The notes under the pieces: generated by a model
Database searches by the model: none
Told to the model about the DNA's origin: nothing
Seen by the model: the letters and a program-made list of their open reading frames with translations, nothing else
Position numbers and translations under genes: made by a program
Shown here: piece by piece, positions 5,841 to 6,972 of the stretch
How positions within the stretch are numbered: the stretch's first letter is position 1
Layout of the letters: each line of letters opens with the position of its first letter
Source: Modestobacter sp.
GTDB taxonomy: Bacteria; Actinomycetota; Actinomycetes; Mycobacteriales; Geodermatophilaceae
DNA length: 6,972 bases
Reading direction: 5' to 3'
Assembly: GCA_025965635.1 (NCBI GenBank)
Contig: JAOPWO010000429.1
Coordinates: forward strand, 1 to 6,972

Positions 5841-6704
5841 ATGAGCGAACTCGCGCTGCAGCAGCTGCTCAACGGCGTGGTGGTCGGGCTGGGGTATGCC
5901 CTGGTCGCGGTGGGCCTGTCCGTCATGCTCCGGGTCCTCGACGCGGTCAACTTCGCGCACGGTGAGATGTACGTGATCGCCGGGTTGGTGACCTTCACCG
6001 CGACCCGTGTCTGGGACGTCCCGTACGTGGTGGCCGGGGCGGTGGGGGTGGCCGTGGCCGCCCTCGGCGGCCTGGCGCTCGCCCTGCTGCTGCGCAAGGT
6101 GCTGCGGCAGGACCCGTTCAACGTGCTGCTCGCGACCTTCGGGGTGGGGCTCGTCATCTCCCACCTGGCGAACCTCGCCCTGGTCGGACGGGCGCGGTCG
6201 GTCGACTCGCCCTTCGGTGGCCTGATCGAGATCGGTGGAGTCCAGCTCACCGGCCAGCGCATCGTGCTGGCCGTCGTCTCGGTGGTCGCGCTGACCGGCG
6301 TCCACCTGCTGGTGTCCCGCAGCGCCATCGGCCGTCAGATGCGCGCGGTGGCGGAGAACCACGCCGGCGCGGAGGTGCTGGGGGTGGACCTGCAGCGCGT
6401 GGCCGCGGTCGTGTTCGTGCTGGCGACCGCGATGGCCGGACTGGCCGGGGTGCTGCTCGCGCCGATCGTGGGCGTGTCGGCGCTGGCGGGCATCAACGTC
6501 GTGATCAAGGCCTTCGTCGTGGTCATCCTCGGCGGGATCGGCAGCGTGGCCGGCGCAGCGGTCGGCGGCGTGGCCCTCGGTGTCGTCGAGTCGCTGGGGA
6601 GCACCTACCTCGGCAGCGAGTGGACCAACGGGTTCGGCTTCCTGCTGCTCATCGCCGTCCTGCTGCTCCGGCCTCAGGGCCTGCTGACGCCGAGGAGGAC
6701 GTGA
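5841..6704 (+). CDS. branched-chain amino acid-type ABC transporter permease (LivH family)
   Basis: 287 residues from ATG 5841. It forms one half of the membrane channel of a LivFGHMJK-like importer. The N-terminal signature LNGVVVGLGYALVAVGLSVM (10-29) runs into VLDAVNFAHGEMYVIAG (32-48), typical of LivH. Hydrophobic segments follow at about 10-30, 42-55, 61-84, 94-116, 140-158, 187-212, 218-248 and 264-276. The cytoplasmic coupling loop SAIGRQMRAVAENHAGAEVLG (161-181) should dock on the ATPase. The motifs VVVILGGIGSVAGAAVGG (226-243) and LLLRPQGLL (274-282) are family hallmarks. Length equals that of ordinary family members. The TGA shares one base with the ATG of the next gene, so LivH and LivM are translationally coupled. 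Subfamily assignment is firm; transported substrate is unknown. Confidence 0.93.
   Translation: MSELALQQLLNGVVVGLGYALVAVGLSVMLRVLDAVNFAHGEMYVIAGLVTFTATRVWDVPYVVAGAVGVAVAALGGLALALLLRKVLRQDPFNVLLATFGVGLVISHLANLALVGRARSVDSPFGGLIEIGGVQLTGQRIVLAVVSVVALTGVHLLVSRSAIGRQMRAVAENHAGAEVLGVDLQRVAAVVFVLATAMAGLAGVLLAPIVGVSALAGINVVIKAFVVVILGGIGSVAGAAVGGVALGVVESLGSTYLGSEWTNGFGFLLLIAVLLLRPQGLLTPRRT
6692..6698 (+). promoter_or_regulatory. GAGGAGG ribosome binding site selecting ATG 6704 for the LivM gene
   Basis: The site lies inside the last codons of the LivH gene, five bases before ATG 6704. GTG 6701 is in the same frame but only two bases from the site, so ATG 6704 is the better start. Confidence 0.7.
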
Positions 6705-6972
6705 TGGGAGCGGTCGTGCCCGGTACGCGGCGAACGATCCCGCGCGCCGCCGTCGGGAGCGTCGTCCTGGTGCTGGCCGTGGCCCTGGCACCGGTCGTCT
6801 TCGCGGCGCCCTACCAGCGCTCGCTGCTCTCCCTGATGGGCATCTACGCCCTGCTCGCCGTCAGCTACAACCTCATCATCGGGGCAGCGGGAGTGATCTC
6901 CTTCGGCCACGCCGGGTTCTTCGCTACCGGTGCGTACGGCGCGGCGATCCTGTCCGTGGATGCGGGCTGGTC
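6704..6972 (+). CDS. branched-chain amino acid-type ABC transporter permease (LivM family), 3'-truncated by window edge
   Basis: 89 codons are visible from ATG 6704 before the window ends; the frame stays open. A short basic N-terminus (GTRRTIPR, 7-14) leads into a first membrane segment (about 16-35). A second segment (about 41-63) follows, then the LivM signature SYNLIIGAAGVISFGHAGFF (54-73) and ATGAYGAAIL (74-83). This matches the usual LNLxxGxxGxxSxGHAxFFxxGAYxxA pattern of LivM. Family members are about 300-350 residues, sometimes fused to a LivG-type ATPase domain, so most of the gene lies outside. It pairs with the LivH subunit encoded immediately upstream. The two ATPase genes would be expected next. 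Confidence 0.88.
   Translation, partial: MGAVVPGTRRTIPRAAVGSVVLVLAVALAPVVFAAPYQRSLLSLMGIYALLAVSYNLIIGAAGVISFGHAGFFATGAYGAAILSVDAGW

Noticed and set aside
4295..6328. Antisense open frame of 677 codons covering the monooxygenase end, the binding protein and part of LivH
   Set aside because: Its translation is low-complexity Arg/Asp/His-rich with no domain, and three clearly recognisable protein families are encoded on the other strand. Long antisense frames are expected at this GC content.
1..6972. CRISPR array, tRNA, rRNA, insertion sequence or prophage signals
   Set aside because: No spaced direct-repeat series, no recognisable RNA-gene sequence, and no transposase or integrase frame was found; nearly all bases belong to metabolic or transport genes.

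Overview
The window is about 7 kb of very GC-rich DNA. Its codons end mostly in G or C, GTG starts occur beside ATG, genes are packed head to tail, and hairpins lack a U-tail. This fits a high-GC actinomycete, perhaps a soil genus, but I cannot name the genus. Every gene I can support lies on the + strand, and the window cuts into a gene at both ends.

Left part (2-4526), an oxidative catabolic block. It holds the C-terminal three quarters of a luciferase-like flavin monooxygenase, then a homogentisate-dioxygenase-family ring-cleavage enzyme. A large alpha/beta hydrolase follows, translationally coupled to the dioxygenase by a GTGA overlap. The block ends with a second, complete luciferase-like monooxygenase that resembles bacterial luciferase alpha chain (LuxA) along its length. 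A strong GC hairpin (4532-4561) closes this block.

Right part (4634-6972), an uptake block. It holds a lipoprotein substrate-binding protein of the branched-chain amino acid (LivK) type, a LivH-type permease, and the first 89 codons of a LivM-type permease. The two ATP-binding subunits expected for such a transporter would lie beyond the right edge.

A reasonable inference is a substrate-specific catabolic island. An ABC importer brings in an organic, probably aromatic or heteroaromatic compound. One or both flavin monooxygenases activate it, the iron dioxygenase opens the ring, and the hydrolase cuts the product. The substrate cannot be read from the sequence. The usual homogentisate partners (maleylacetoacetate isomerase and fumarylacetoacetase) are absent from the window, so the dioxygenase may act on something other than homogentisate. 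The non-coding gaps are all short (37-118 nt) and hold several inverted repeats, described below. I see no RNA gene, mobile element or CRISPR array.
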